A stretch of DNA of 64,000 bases from Paralysiella testudinis. GTDB lineage: Bacteria > Pseudomonadota > Gammaproteobacteria > Burkholderiales > Neisseriaceae. Position 1 is the first letter of the stretch. Every line of letters begins with the position of its first letter. Below the pieces are notes generated by a model. That model did not search any database and was not told the origin of the DNA. It was given only the letters and a program-made list of their open reading frames with translations. Positions 16,676-24,276 of the stretch are shown here, in pieces. The stretch lies in assembly GCF_016894345.1 (NCBI RefSeq), contig NZ_CP069798.1, positions 124,001-188,000 of the forward strand, given 5' to 3'. The position numbers and the translations under genes are program-made.

Positions 16676-17418
16676 CCTGAATATTGCCACAACCAATTGC
16701 GGGTTTGATAAGGCTGCCTGAACGCCACCGCGGCCGGGGTTTGATATTGCGCCTGCAGCCAATTCAAAGCGCCCCAATAGGGCAATACATCATGATGCTC
16801 AGATGCGATTGGCGCAGGCTGACACGACAAGCGCCAATCGCCACCCGCACGCACCACAAACGCCGCCGCATACGCCAAGGGCGCACGCACCACCGACACC
16901 ACATCGTATTGCGCCAGTAAAGGCTCGTCGACCACCAACACCAGCACCGATTCGGCACCGTCGCACAACAAGGCGTAGGCTTCGGCAAAAGCGGTTTCAA
17001 AGCCGTCTTCGGCCACGCACAAGGCCGTGCCTTCGCTCATGTCGCCGCGCAACATCGACCATTGCCCCAATAAGGCATTGTGTACCGATAAACCAAACGA
17101 GGTGGGCGACACTTCCTTATCTCGCAACAGCGACAACCACAGCTCAAAGCTGCGGTTGATTTCGCCATCGTGCGAGGCAAACACCACCGGGCAAGGCTGC
17201 TGTGCATCCAGCAGCGGCCAGGCCGCATCAAACAGCAAACGCGCCGCCGCACCCAAACGGCGCCGCTGCAAGGCCGGTAAAAACGGCAAGGCCGGTTTGT
17301 GCTCGGGCATGGCTTCGGCCAGCGCCGGGTTTTGCGCCCACGCCCGCCACGCAGCTTCATCGGCCATCTTATTGCTCACCGCCCGCCAACGGGCAATGGA
17401 AAAAGTGAATTCGTTCAT
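16672..17418 (-). CDS. APE cluster short beta-ketoacyl-synthase-like protein, chain-length-factor type (ApeC-like)
   Basis: First gene of the operon, 248 aa. It resembles the Ketoacyl-synt_2 (PF13723) group: only the N-terminal half of a ketosynthase. SFGLSVHNALLGQWSMLRGD is the recognisable stretch, and the position of the catalytic Cys is occupied by AEDGFET. It is therefore likely a non-condensing partner of one ketosynthase, as ApeC is for ApeO in Xenorhabdus. The promoter must lie in the 69 nt between here and dxs, which also hold a DUS hairpin. Confidence 0.85.
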   Translation of the reverse strand: MNEFTFSIARWRAVSNKMADEAAWRAWAQNPALAEAMPEHKPALPFLPALQRRRLGAAARLLFDAAWPLLDAQQPCPVVFASHDGEINRSFELWLSLLRDKEVSPTSFGLSVHNALLGQWSMLRGDMSEGTALCVAEDGFETAFAEAYALLCDGAESVLVLVVDEPLLAQYDVVSVVRAPLAYAAAFVVRAGGDWRLSCQPAPIASEHHDVLPYWGALNWLQAQYQTPAAVAFRQPYQTRNWLWQYSG

Positions 17419-17434
17419 ACAATCAATATACGCG

Positions 17435-17465
17435 CAGGCTGCCTGAAGCGGTTTCAGGCAGCCTG
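17435..17465. terminator. DUS inverted-repeat terminator of dxs
   Basis: Two DUS copies in opposite orientation form a 13-bp stem (17435-17447 with 17453-17465) around the loop GCGGT. It lies 22 nt past the dxs stop and ahead of the APE operon on the same strand, so it insulates the two. DUS pairs acting as terminators are well known in Neisseria. Confidence 0.8.
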
Positions 17466-17487
17466 TCCTGGTTAAGATGCAATAAGC

Positions 17488-19377
17488 TTAAACCGTGGCT
17501 TGCGCAGCCAACCACTGCTCGGCTTGCGTACGGATGCCTTCGGCGTTCAAACCCAAATCGGCCAGCAGCTTAGCCGGATCGCCGTGTTCGGTGACGGTGT
17601 CGGCAATGCCCAGCAGCAGCACCGGCTTGGTGATGCCGTGCTTGGCCAAGGCTTCCAGCACCGCGCTGCCGGCGCCGCCTTGGATGCTGTTTTCTTCTAC
17701 AGTAACCAAATAATCGTGGGTGGCGGCCAGTTGCAGCAGCAAATCTTCGTCCAGCGGTTTCACAAAACGCATATCGGCCACGCTGGCATTCAGCGCTTCA
17801 GCCGCTTGCAGTGCCGGTGCCACCATGCTGCCAAAGGCCACCAAGGCCACGGTTTCGCCTTGGCGCCGCAGCACACCTTTGCCCACCGCCACGGTGTCAA
17901 GGCTGCCTGAAAGGGCGGCGCCGGTGCCGCTGCCGCGCGGATAGCGCACGGCGGCGGGTTGGTTTAAGGCGTGGCAGGTCGACAACAGCAGGCGGCATTC
18001 GGCTTCGTCGCTGGGGGTGGCCACCACCAAATTGGGAATACAGCGCAAAAAGCTCAAATCATAAGCTCCGGCGTGGGTGGGGCCGTCGGCACCCACAATG
18101 CCGGCGCGATCGATGGCAAACAGCACTGGCAGGTTTTGCAAAGCCACATCGTGAATCAGCTGGTCGTAGGCGCGTTGCAAAAAGGTGGAATAAATCGCCA
18201 CCACCGGCTTGGCACCTTCGCAGGCCAAACCGGCGGCAAAAGTAACCGCGTGTTGCTCGGCAATGCCCACATCGAAATAGCGCTCCGGAAAAGCCTGTTC
18301 AAACGCCACCAAGCCGCTGCCTTCGCGCATGGCGGGGGTAATCGCCACCAGCTTGGGATCGGCTTTGGCCTGATCAATCAGCCATTGGCCGAACACTTGG
18401 GTGTAGGTGGGCTTGGCGGGCGCGGCGGCTTTGGCCGGGCCTTGGCACGGGTCGAACTTGCCCACGGCATGAAAGCCCACCGGGTCGTTTTCGGCCAGCT
18501 TGTAGCCCTGCCCTTTTTTGGTGATGATGTGCAGCAGCTGCGGCCCTTTGCGGCTGCGCATGTCTTGCAGCACTTCGGTGAGTTTGAGCACATCGTGGCC
18601 GTCTACCGGGCCGCTGTAGCTAAAGCCGAAATTGTTGAACAGCGATAAAGACGGCTGTGTACCGTCGTCGACCATGTGTTTGATTTTATTTTCCACCCGC
18701 TGCGCCATGTCCAGCGCACCAGGCAGCATATCGAGCAGCTTTTCCGACTTTTGCTTAAAGCTCTTCACCAGCCCTTTCACATCGCGCACCACATTGCTGG
18801 CCAGGTATTTGGGCAAGGCGCCCACATTGGGGGAAATCGACATTTCGTTGTCGTTGAGAATCACCAGCAAGTCGACGTCCATATCACCGGCGTTGTTGAG
18901 CGCTTCAAATGCCTGCCCGGCAGTCATGGCACCATCGCCGATAATCGCCACGCTGCGGCGGCCGTTGCCCGCCAGTTTGTCGGCCACCGCCATGCCCAAG
19001 GCCGCGCCGATGGAGGTGGAAGAATGGCCTACGCCGAAGTCGTCGTATTCGCTCTCACTGCGTTTGGGGAAACCGGCCAAGCCGCCGTATTGGCGCATGC
19101 TGTCCATGCGCGCACGCCGCCCGGTAAGGATTTTGTGCGGATAGCTTTGGTGGCCTACATCCCACACCAGATGGTCTTCGGGGGTGTGGTAAACATAGTG
19201 CAGCGCCACGGTGAGCTCCACCGCGCCCAAGTTGCTGGCAAAATGGCCGCCGGTGCGGCAAACCGAATCCAGCAAAAAGGCGCGCAATTCGTCGCTTAGC
19301 TGCGGCAGCTGCTGCTTATCGAGGCGGCGCAAGTCTTGCGGCAGGTTGATGGTGTCCAGTAGCGGGGTTGGATTCAT
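17488..19377 (-). CDS. dxs: 1-deoxy-D-xylulose-5-phosphate synthase
   Basis: Thiamine-diphosphate enzyme joining pyruvate and glyceraldehyde 3-phosphate in the first step of the MEP isoprenoid pathway, also feeding thiamine and pyridoxal synthesis. At 629 aa it has the family length. The ThDP site is [34 protein letters not shown] is the N-terminal signature, the transketolase-type glutamate is in [17 protein letters not shown], and the C-terminal region holds [12 protein letters not shown]. It is a single-gene unit between two DUS hairpins. Confidence 0.97.
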   Translation of the reverse strand: MNPTPLLDTINLPQDLRRLDKQQLPQLSDELRAFLLDSVCRTGGHFASNLGAVELTVALHYVYHTPEDHLVWDVGHQSYPHKILTGRRARMDSMRQYGGLAGFPKRSESEYDDFGVGHSSTSIGAALGMAVADKLAGNGRRSVAIIGDGAMTAGQAFEALNNAGDMDVDLLVILNDNEMSISPNVGALPKYLASNVVRDVKGLVKSFKQKSEKLLDMLPGALDMAQRVENKIKHMVDDGTQPSLSLFNNFGFSYSGPVDGHDVLKLTEVLQDMRSRKGPQLLHIITKKGQGYKLAENDPVGFHAVGKFDPCQGPAKAAAPAKPTYTQVFGQWLIDQAKADPKLVAITPAMREGSGLVAFEQAFPERYFDVGIAEQHAVTFAAGLACEGAKPVVAIYSTFLQRAYDQLIHDVALQNLPVLFAIDRAGIVGADGPTHAGAYDLSFLRCIPNLVVATPSDEAECRLLLSTCHALNQPAAVRYPRGSGTGAALSGSLDTVAVGKGVLRRQGETVALVAFGSMVAPALQAAEALNASVADMRFVKPLDEDLLLQLAATHDYLVTVEENSIQGGAGSAVLEALAKHGITKPVLLLGIADTVTEHGDPAKLLADLGLNAEGIRTQAEQWLAAQATV

Positions 19378-19412
19378 GGTGTGGTTTTCTGTTTTTAATT
19401 TGGCTGCAGCCT

Positions 19413-19441
19413 TTCAGGTAGCCTTTATAAGGCTGCCTGAA
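19413..19441. terminator. DUS-type hairpin upstream of dxs
   Basis: Inverted repeat of a DUS and a variant copy (GGTAGCC for GGCAGCC): arms 19413-19425 and 19429-19441 with loop TAT. Placed 250 nt after the gene at 19669-20445, it can end that transcript, but it lies only 36 nt ahead of dxs. A third, single DUS is at 19473-19484. Confidence 0.6.
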
Positions 19442-19668
19442 GAACATCAATTTATCTCAGCCAGCTGCTAAAAGGCTGCCTGAAAATACGGTGCGGCCAT
19501 TATATAACAAGTGTTTGTGGCTCGGCGGCTTGATTCAGGCGGCGGGGTTGTGGCTTGGTGCATAACTTCGACAGCTAGGATGCTTGCCTATTTACCCAAA
19601 GTAGCCAGCTGATTGCCGGGCTTGATGCAGCAATCTATTAAAAAATATGAATGCGCAACTTCAATAAA
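19442..19668. other. Intergenic region between dxs and the DUF5984-like gene
   Basis: Apart from the single DUS near 19473-19484, I see no gene or clear repeat. The dxs promoter probably lies here or inside the hairpin zone, but no convincing -35/-10 pair could be fixed by eye. Confidence 0.5.
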
Positions 19669-20445
19669 TCAGCCAGCCGTGGTATTTGGAAATGCTTTCA
19701 AAATCAAATCCAAGGCCGATTCAGCCTCATCCCAAGGAACATCCGGCTCATTCCGGATTTCAAAATAGCCCTGAAATTCATCTCGCCATGTATCGTGTTG
19801 TTGGTATAAATCATGGGTATTCAGCGGGATTTGCGCTTTTGTCTCGCCCTTCTCTATCATGTTAATCCGACGATACATTTCATCCAATAAGCGATCACGA
19901 AAAGACCGGCATTCTTTTAAAAATGCTTCCACCGGCAAAGTAAATGACCCGAATTGTGCTTCCCATACCGGTATGCCCTCAATCAAACACGCCGTATTAT
20001 CCCATCCAACCAAGATATTATCTTTTTGCCGAATAAAACTGATTTGTGGAGATGCCGTTAGGTAGCTGGCCCAGGGGCTGCGCTCACCCAGCCAACGAAA
20101 TGCCTCATAATATGCATTATGTTCAGCAGATTGCGCTTGTAGTCTACGTAAGCCGATCCAATCATCGGCGATATGGTGTAAAAACTTTGGCAGCGGCGTG
20201 ATTGCCGGAGCAACACAGCCCAGAATATCTCTTGCAAATGCGGCCAGCTGATAATCCGCGTCTTTTTCAGCAATTTCCCAATAAGATAAAATCGCGTCCG
20301 TATACCGGAAAAGAATGCTTGAGCCTGCATTGATTCTAAACTGCCCATCTGTTAACGCAAACCAGCTCAATGATAAATCAGGTGCCTCACCCCAAGGGGA
20401 AATTTCTGCAACCGGTTTTAACTCAAATTCAAATAAAGCCATCAT
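19669..20445 (-). CDS. DUF5984-like cytoplasmic protein of unknown function
   Basis: 258 aa, no signal peptide or membrane segment. The start FEFELKPVAEISPWG followed by LSLSWFALTDGQFRINAG matches what I recall of the DUF5984 family (proteins opening with a short acidic strand, then LSWFGLTDG). Many Trp, Tyr and acidic residues suggest a compact globular protein. Members are often found in variable regions near polymorphic-toxin genes, but no toxin gene is adjacent here. Codon use is more AT-rich than in its neighbours, which hints at acquisition. Confidence 0.65.
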   Translation of the reverse strand: MMALFEFELKPVAEISPWGEAPDLSLSWFALTDGQFRINAGSSILFRYTDAILSYWEIAEKDADYQLAAFARDILGCVAPAITPLPKFLHHIADDWIGLRRLQAQSAEHNAYYEAFRWLGERSPWASYLTASPQISFIRQKDNILVGWDNTACLIEGIPVWEAQFGSFTLPVEAFLKECRSFRDRLLDEMYRRINMIEKGETKAQIPLNTHDLYQQHDTWRDEFQGYFEIRNEPDVPWDEAESALDLILKAFPNTTAG

Positions 20446-20515
20446 CGCCTTACCTCAAACAAAATCATGCGCCTGCAAAATGCGGTTGCCAACGCGGCGG
20501 CATCTACCCCAGCGG

Positions 20516-20986
20516 CTATTCACGGTGATAAGGATGGTTGTGCAATATCGACACCGCACGATAAAGCTGCTCGGTAAGCAGCACGCGCACCATGCCGTGC
20601 GGTAAGGTGAGGCTGGAGAGGCGCAGCATCAGGCGGGCTTTTTGTTTGAGCGCGTCGGTCATGCCGTCGGCACCGCCAATCACAAAGCACACGTTGATGC
20701 CTTGCTGCTGCCAGTCTTGCAGGTAGCCTGCCAACTCCATCGATGTGGGCGCGCGGCCGCGTTCGTCGAGCACCACCAAATACGCGCCTGCCGGAATGGC
20801 ATCGACAATGCGCTTTTCTTCGGCGGCCATGCCTTGCGCCGCATTCACGCCGGCGCCGCGTTTTTCCGGTTTGATTTCTTTCAGGGTGTAGTGGATATCG
20901 CGGCCAAAGCGTTTGGCGTATTCGGCCACCGCTTCGTCTACCCAGCGCGGCATTTTGCTGCCCACGGCCAATACGGTGATGTTCAT
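20516..20986 (-). CDS. rlmH: 23S rRNA (pseudouridine1915-N3)-methyltransferase
   Basis: SPOUT methyltransferase of 156 aa acting on the 70S ribosome at helix 69. The N-terminal MNITVLAVGSKMPRWVDEA, the SAM knot FVIGGADGMTD and the C-terminal LTEQLYRA ending in PYHRE are diagnostic. In many bacteria rlmH follows rsfS; here two other genes lie between, so the rsfS-rlmH pair has been separated. Confidence 0.96.
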   Translation of the reverse strand: MNITVLAVGSKMPRWVDEAVAEYAKRFGRDIHYTLKEIKPEKRGAGVNAAQGMAAEEKRIVDAIPAGAYLVVLDERGRAPTSMELAGYLQDWQQQGINVCFVIGGADGMTDALKQKARLMLRLSSLTLPHGMVRVLLTEQLYRAVSILHNHPYHRE

Positions 20987-21029
20987 GCGGTTAAAATCGG
21001 TTTCTGGCTTGGAAGCAAATCATTGTTGC

Positions 21030-21611
21030 TCACTTTAAGTAGCGGAAATGGCCTTTAAGCGGATACGCAAACAACACATTTTCTTCTCGCGTGCCGCGGC
21101 CGATGTTGTGGATAATCAAAGGCGTACCATCGGCGGCGCGTTTGTCGGACACAATACCAATGTGGGGCAGATTGCTTTGCGGCAGCCGCCAGGTAACGAT
21201 GTCGCCCGCTTTAAAGGTGGTTTTGTCGCTTAACGACAGGCTTTGGCCGTGACGGCGGAAAAACACCTCCAAATTGGGCACGCGGCGATGGTCGATATTG
21301 CCATCCGGCTTTTGTAAGCCCCAAGTTTTCGGATACGCCGCCCACGCGGTTTTCATGTCTTTGTTGACCAAGGCTTGTAAATCCACGCCTTGCCCGCGCA
21401 AGGCGCGAATCACCACATCGGTGCACACGCCGGTGCTCAGCGGCACATCGCCCATGGGAAAAGCGATTTTGCGGTAGGCCGGGTCATAACTCATGGTCAC
21501 GCCGATTTGGCCGCGGGCATCGCGCACCAGCTGCTGCGGCCGGATTTCGGCCAAGGCCGGTGTGCCCACCAATAACAGCACCAAAAATAAACCGATGGTG
21601 TTGGTTTTCAT
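21030..21611 (-). CDS. DUF1287 family secreted protein
   Basis: 193 aa with a signal peptide (cleavage near LVGTPALA, residue 21). The DUF1287 fold resembles NlpC/P60-type Cys-His hydrolases: Cys in STGVCTDVVIRAL and His in NLPHIGIVSDK are the candidate catalytic pair, with the conserved segment GDIVTWRLP between. A cell-wall or amidase role is suggested by the fold only. It lies 43 nt from rlmH on the same strand. Confidence 0.8.
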   Translation of the reverse strand: MKTNTIGLFLVLLLVGTPALAEIRPQQLVRDARGQIGVTMSYDPAYRKIAFPMGDVPLSTGVCTDVVIRALRGQGVDLQALVNKDMKTAWAAYPKTWGLQKPDGNIDHRRVPNLEVFFRRHGQSLSLSDKTTFKAGDIVTWRLPQSNLPHIGIVSDKRAADGTPLIIHNIGRGTREENVLFAYPLKGHFRYLK

Positions 21612-21624
21612 TGCTTATTCCATC

Positions 21625-22149
21625 TTAAGCCAAATCGGCCGCAAACACCGTCCACACATGGCCTTTGCTGTCTTCCAGCCGCACGGTGAGCGCATCGAAG
21701 CCGTCTGCCTGTGCATCCGCCTGCGCAAGCCAGCTGCCGTCAGCCAATTGCACCTCACCTTGCGGGTTGGCAGCAAATGCGCTGGCCTCAGCGGCAAAAT
21801 CGATGTTGTAGCCCAGCTGCAAGTGGATGCGGTAGACATCATCGCTGTAGCGCCACAAACGCGGCTGTGCGGGCGCGGCGTGGGGATGGTGTTCGCAAAA
21901 CACGGCTTCGTAGCCATGCTGGCTGCCATCAAAAAACAAGGCGCTGGCACCGGCGGGCGTGGCGGCCACCAAGCGTACGCTGTCAGCCGGATTATCGGCC
22001 AAGGGCTGCACGGTGTTGTTGATTAAGGTGCCGTAAAACCACAGTTGTAGCCACGCTTCGCCGTGCAAACGCAAGTGGCAATGCACGGCGGTGGCGCTGC
22101 GTTGGTCGACACGGGCAAGCGGGCGCAGATGGCGGGGCAACGGCATCAT
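21625..22149 (-). CDS. Hypothetical protein, unrecognised
   Basis: 174 aa from ATG 22149 (the frame also allows TTG 22155). Mostly beta-rich with many His and Asp and no signal peptide. I do not recognise a domain. The end of a Correia-like element (22158-22264) lies 8 nt upstream of the start codon, so the 5' leader and probably the promoter derive from that repeat. It is followed 13 nt later by the DUF1287 gene, implying co-transcription. Confidence 0.6.
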   Translation of the reverse strand: MMPLPRHLRPLARVDQRSATAVHCHLRLHGEAWLQLWFYGTLINNTVQPLADNPADSVRLVAATPAGASALFFDGSQHGYEAVFCEHHPHAAPAQPRLWRYSDDVYRIHLQLGYNIDFAAEASAFAANPQGEVQLADGSWLAQADAQADGFDALTVRLEDSKGHVWTVFAADLA

Positions 22150-22157
22150 GGTCAATA

Positions 22158-22264
22158 ATACCCATTCTACAAAATAACCTAACTGCGTTGGCTCGCCTTG
22201 TTGTATACCGATGCTGCCTGCGGCTCGCCGCCTTGTTATGTGATTTTATAGAATGGGTGGGTAT
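22158..22264. repeat. Correia-like element with non-canonical termini
   Basis: 107-bp sequence whose core (ACTGCGTTGGCTCGCCTTG and, later, TGCGGCTCGCCGCCTTGT) matches the CREE at 22791-22896. Its ends read ATACCCATTCTA (inverted at the right as TAGAATGGGTGGGTAT) and not TATAGTGG. Same length and core but different terminal repeats suggest a separate subfamily. It is inserted between rsfS and the hypothetical gene, 8 nt from the latter's start. Confidence 0.7.
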
Positions 22265-22347
22265 AAAGGCTGCCTGAAAATAGCAGAGTTGTCCTGTTTA
22301 ATAACTGGCGTTAATCAGACCTACGGTTGAATACGCTATACAGCCGC

Positions 22348-22752
22348 TTAATCGGCCGCATGCCAAGGTTTGGCGGCACCGGCGTGGAAAGAAGGCTTCT
22401 CGCCGCCCCACAACGCTTCGATGTCGTAGTAGTCGCGCACGGCCGGCTGCATCACATGCACCACCACATCGCCTGCATCCACCAGCGCCCATTCGCCGCT
22501 GTCGGTGCCTTCGGTGCTGATGATGTCGAAACCGGCGGCTTTCAAATCCACCGCCACATTGTTGGTGAGCGCTTTCACTTGGCGGGTGCTGTCGCCGCTG
22601 GCCACAATCATGCGTGCAAACAAGGCGGTTTTTTTGCTGGTATCCAGCACGGCAATGTCTTTGGCTTTGATGTCTTCCAGCGCATTCACGGCCACGGCCA
22701 CCATTTTTTCTACATCAGTAGCCATAGCGGCTGTATTTAAGGGTTCGGTCAT
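22348..22752 (-). CDS. rsfS: Ribosomal silencing factor RsfS
   Basis: 134 aa; binds ribosomal protein uL14 and blocks subunit joining during starvation. Recognisable stretches are ALEDIKAKDIAVLDT, MIVASGDSTRQVKAL and GDVVVHVMQPAVRDYYDIEALWG (in part). It normally pairs with nadD, and does so here, but a terminator hairpin (22911-22933) and a Correia element (22791-22896) separate them, so its promoter is probably within or next to that element. Confidence 0.95.
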   Translation of the reverse strand: MTEPLNTAAMATDVEKMVAVAVNALEDIKAKDIAVLDTSKKTALFARMIVASGDSTRQVKALTNNVAVDLKAAGFDIISTEGTDSGEWALVDAGDVVVHVMQPAVRDYYDIEALWGGEKPSFHAGAAKPWHAAD

Positions 22753-22790
22753 TAGGTTATTCCTGTTTTGTTAATTATCTTAATTATATA

Positions 22791-22896
22791 TATAGTGGTT
22801 TAAATTTAAATTAAGACAAGGCGGCGAGCCGCAGACAGTACAGATAGTACGGCAAGGCGAGCCAACGCAGTATTAGTTTAAATTTAATCCACTATA
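22791..22896. repeat. Correia repeat enclosed element (CREE, short form)
   Basis: 106 bp with termini TATAGTGGTTTAAATTTAAA and its inverse ending CCACTATA, flanked by TA. The core carries the known segments CAGACAGTAC, AGTACGGCAAGGCGAGCC and CAACGC. It is the length of the short CREE class described in Neisseria, MITE-like elements that can bring promoters, IHF sites or RNase III sites. It is placed 38 nt upstream of the rsfS start. Confidence 0.9.
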
Positions 22897-22910
22897 AAAT
22901 GAAATTCTTT

Positions 22911-22933
22911 CCGGCAGCCTCAAAGGCTGCCTG
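22911..22933 (-). terminator. Terminator of nadD (half-DUS hairpin)
   Basis: GGCAGCCT (22913-22920) pairs with AGGCTGCC (22924-22931) around a 3-nt loop. It lies 10 nt past the nadD stop and precedes the CREE, so read-through from nadD into rsfS should be limited. Confidence 0.6.
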
Positions 22934-22941
22934 AAATAGGG

Positions 22942-23595
22942 TTATGAACGATACAAGCCGTGTTCGCCAATATAAGCCGCCACGCCCGGCGGCAAATCGG
23001 CCGCCACGCCAGCGCCCTGCCCTGCCGCATAGGCTTTGCGGATGGTGGTGGCACTTAAGGGCGACAACGGCGCTTGCAGCAAATGCAGTCGCCCACCGTC
23101 GCGGCCATCCGGGCTATTTTGCGCTTTGGCCAACGCATGCGGCAGCCAAGTATGCAAAGTGGGGCTTACTTGGCTTAAGCTGTCGCGCCCACGCGCGGCC
23201 ACGGCGATATTAACGCTGTCGAGCAAGGCTTGATAACGATGCCAAGTGTGAATATTGAGCAGCGAATCCATGCCCAGCAGCCACCATAATTGCGCCTGCG
23301 CAAAAGCCTGGCGGAAAATTTGCACGGTATCAAAAGTATACGTTGCCCCTTTGCGCAACACATCGCAATCGGATACGGCAAAGCGCGGTTCATCGGCAAT
23401 CGCCAATTCCACCATCGCCAGCCGCTGTGCAGCCGCCGTGCGCGCGGGCGCATCGCGGTGGTAAGGCTCGCCCGCCGGGATAAACACCACGGTGTCCAGC
23501 GCCAGCTCATCGGCAAACGCGCGGGCAATGTGCACATGGCCGTTGTGAATGGGGTCGAAAGTGCCGCCAAACAGGCCGATGCGCGACATGCTCAT
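22942..23595 (-). CDS. nadD: Nicotinate-nucleotide adenylyltransferase
   Basis: NAD biosynthesis enzyme forming deamido-NAD from nicotinate mononucleotide and ATP. 217 aa from ATG 23595, which shares an ATGA overlap with the carbonic anhydrase stop. The nucleotidyltransferase motif GGTFDPIHNGH is at the N-terminus, and the C-terminal LSATTIRKAY is the ISSTxIR-type motif. It is translationally coupled to the upstream gene. Confidence 0.96.
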   Translation of the reverse strand: MSMSRIGLFGGTFDPIHNGHVHIARAFADELALDTVVFIPAGEPYHRDAPARTAAAQRLAMVELAIADEPRFAVSDCDVLRKGATYTFDTVQIFRQAFAQAQLWWLLGMDSLLNIHTWHRYQALLDSVNIAVAARGRDSLSQVSPTLHTWLPHALAKAQNSPDGRDGGRLHLLQAPLSPLSATTIRKAYAAGQGAGVAADLPPGVAAYIGEHGLYRS

Positions 23596-24164
23596 ATCGC
23601 GCACTCGGTGTGGCCGTCTACCACCACGGTGAGTTTGCCGGTGGTGGGATGAATCACCATCCCGTGCACGGCGATATTGGCGGGCATCAGCGGGTGCTTG
23701 CGCACCATGTTCACCGAATGGCGCACGCTGTCTTCCACATTATCAAAGCCGGTGAGCCAGCCGTCCAAATCGATGCCGGCATTGCGCAAGGTTTCGATGC
23801 GCTCGTCGCTGATGCCTTTGTCGCGCATTTTGTCGAGCATGGCCAAGGAATTCAGCCCGCGCATACCGCAATCGTGGTGCGCAATCACCATAATTTCGGT
23901 GACTTTCAGCTCAAACACCGCCACCAACAAGGAGCGCATCACCGAGCCCCAAGGGTGGCTCACAATGGCGCCGGCATTTTTAATCAGCTTGGCATCGCCG
24001 TTTTTCAGCCCCAGCGCGCGCGGCAGCAAATCCAGAATGCGCGCGTCCATACACGACAAAATAGCCAGTTGTTTTTCGGGGAATTTATTGGTGAAAAACT
24101 GCGCGTATTCGCCTGAGCTGACAAATTCGTCGTTAAACGCCAGAATTTCATTCATCATCGACAT
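23592..24164 (-). CDS. can: Beta-class carbonic anhydrase
   Basis: Zinc enzyme interconverting CO2 and bicarbonate, 190 aa. ATG 24164 (MSMMNEILAFND) is preferred over the upstream frame start because CGGAGC precedes it. Zinc ligands are visible: Cys in LAILSCMDARI with the Asp-Arg dyad, and His and Cys in VIAHHDCGMRG. It forms an operon with nadD. Confidence 0.94.
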   Translation of the reverse strand: MSMMNEILAFNDEFVSSGEYAQFFTNKFPEKQLAILSCMDARILDLLPRALGLKNGDAKLIKNAGAIVSHPWGSVMRSLLVAVFELKVTEIMVIAHHDCGMRGLNSLAMLDKMRDKGISDERIETLRNAGIDLDGWLTGFDNVEDSVRHSVNMVRKHPLMPANIAVHGMVIHPTTGKLTVVVDGHTECAI

Positions 24165-24221
24165 GCGTGTGCTCCGAATATTTTTATTGCCGCCATTATA
24201 CCCGAAGCCGCCACCAACCAT

Positions 24222-24253
24222 CAGGCTGCCTGAAACGGGTTTCAGGCAGCCTG
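24222..24253. terminator. DUS inverted-repeat hairpin between the RTX gene and can
   Basis: DUS arms 24222-24234 and 24241-24253 around loop ACGGGT. It lies 23 nt beyond the RTX gene stop and 58 nt ahead of can, on the same strand as both, so it terminates the RTX transcript. Confidence 0.8.
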
Positions 24254-24276
24254 TTTAAGCTACAGCCAATGTGGGA

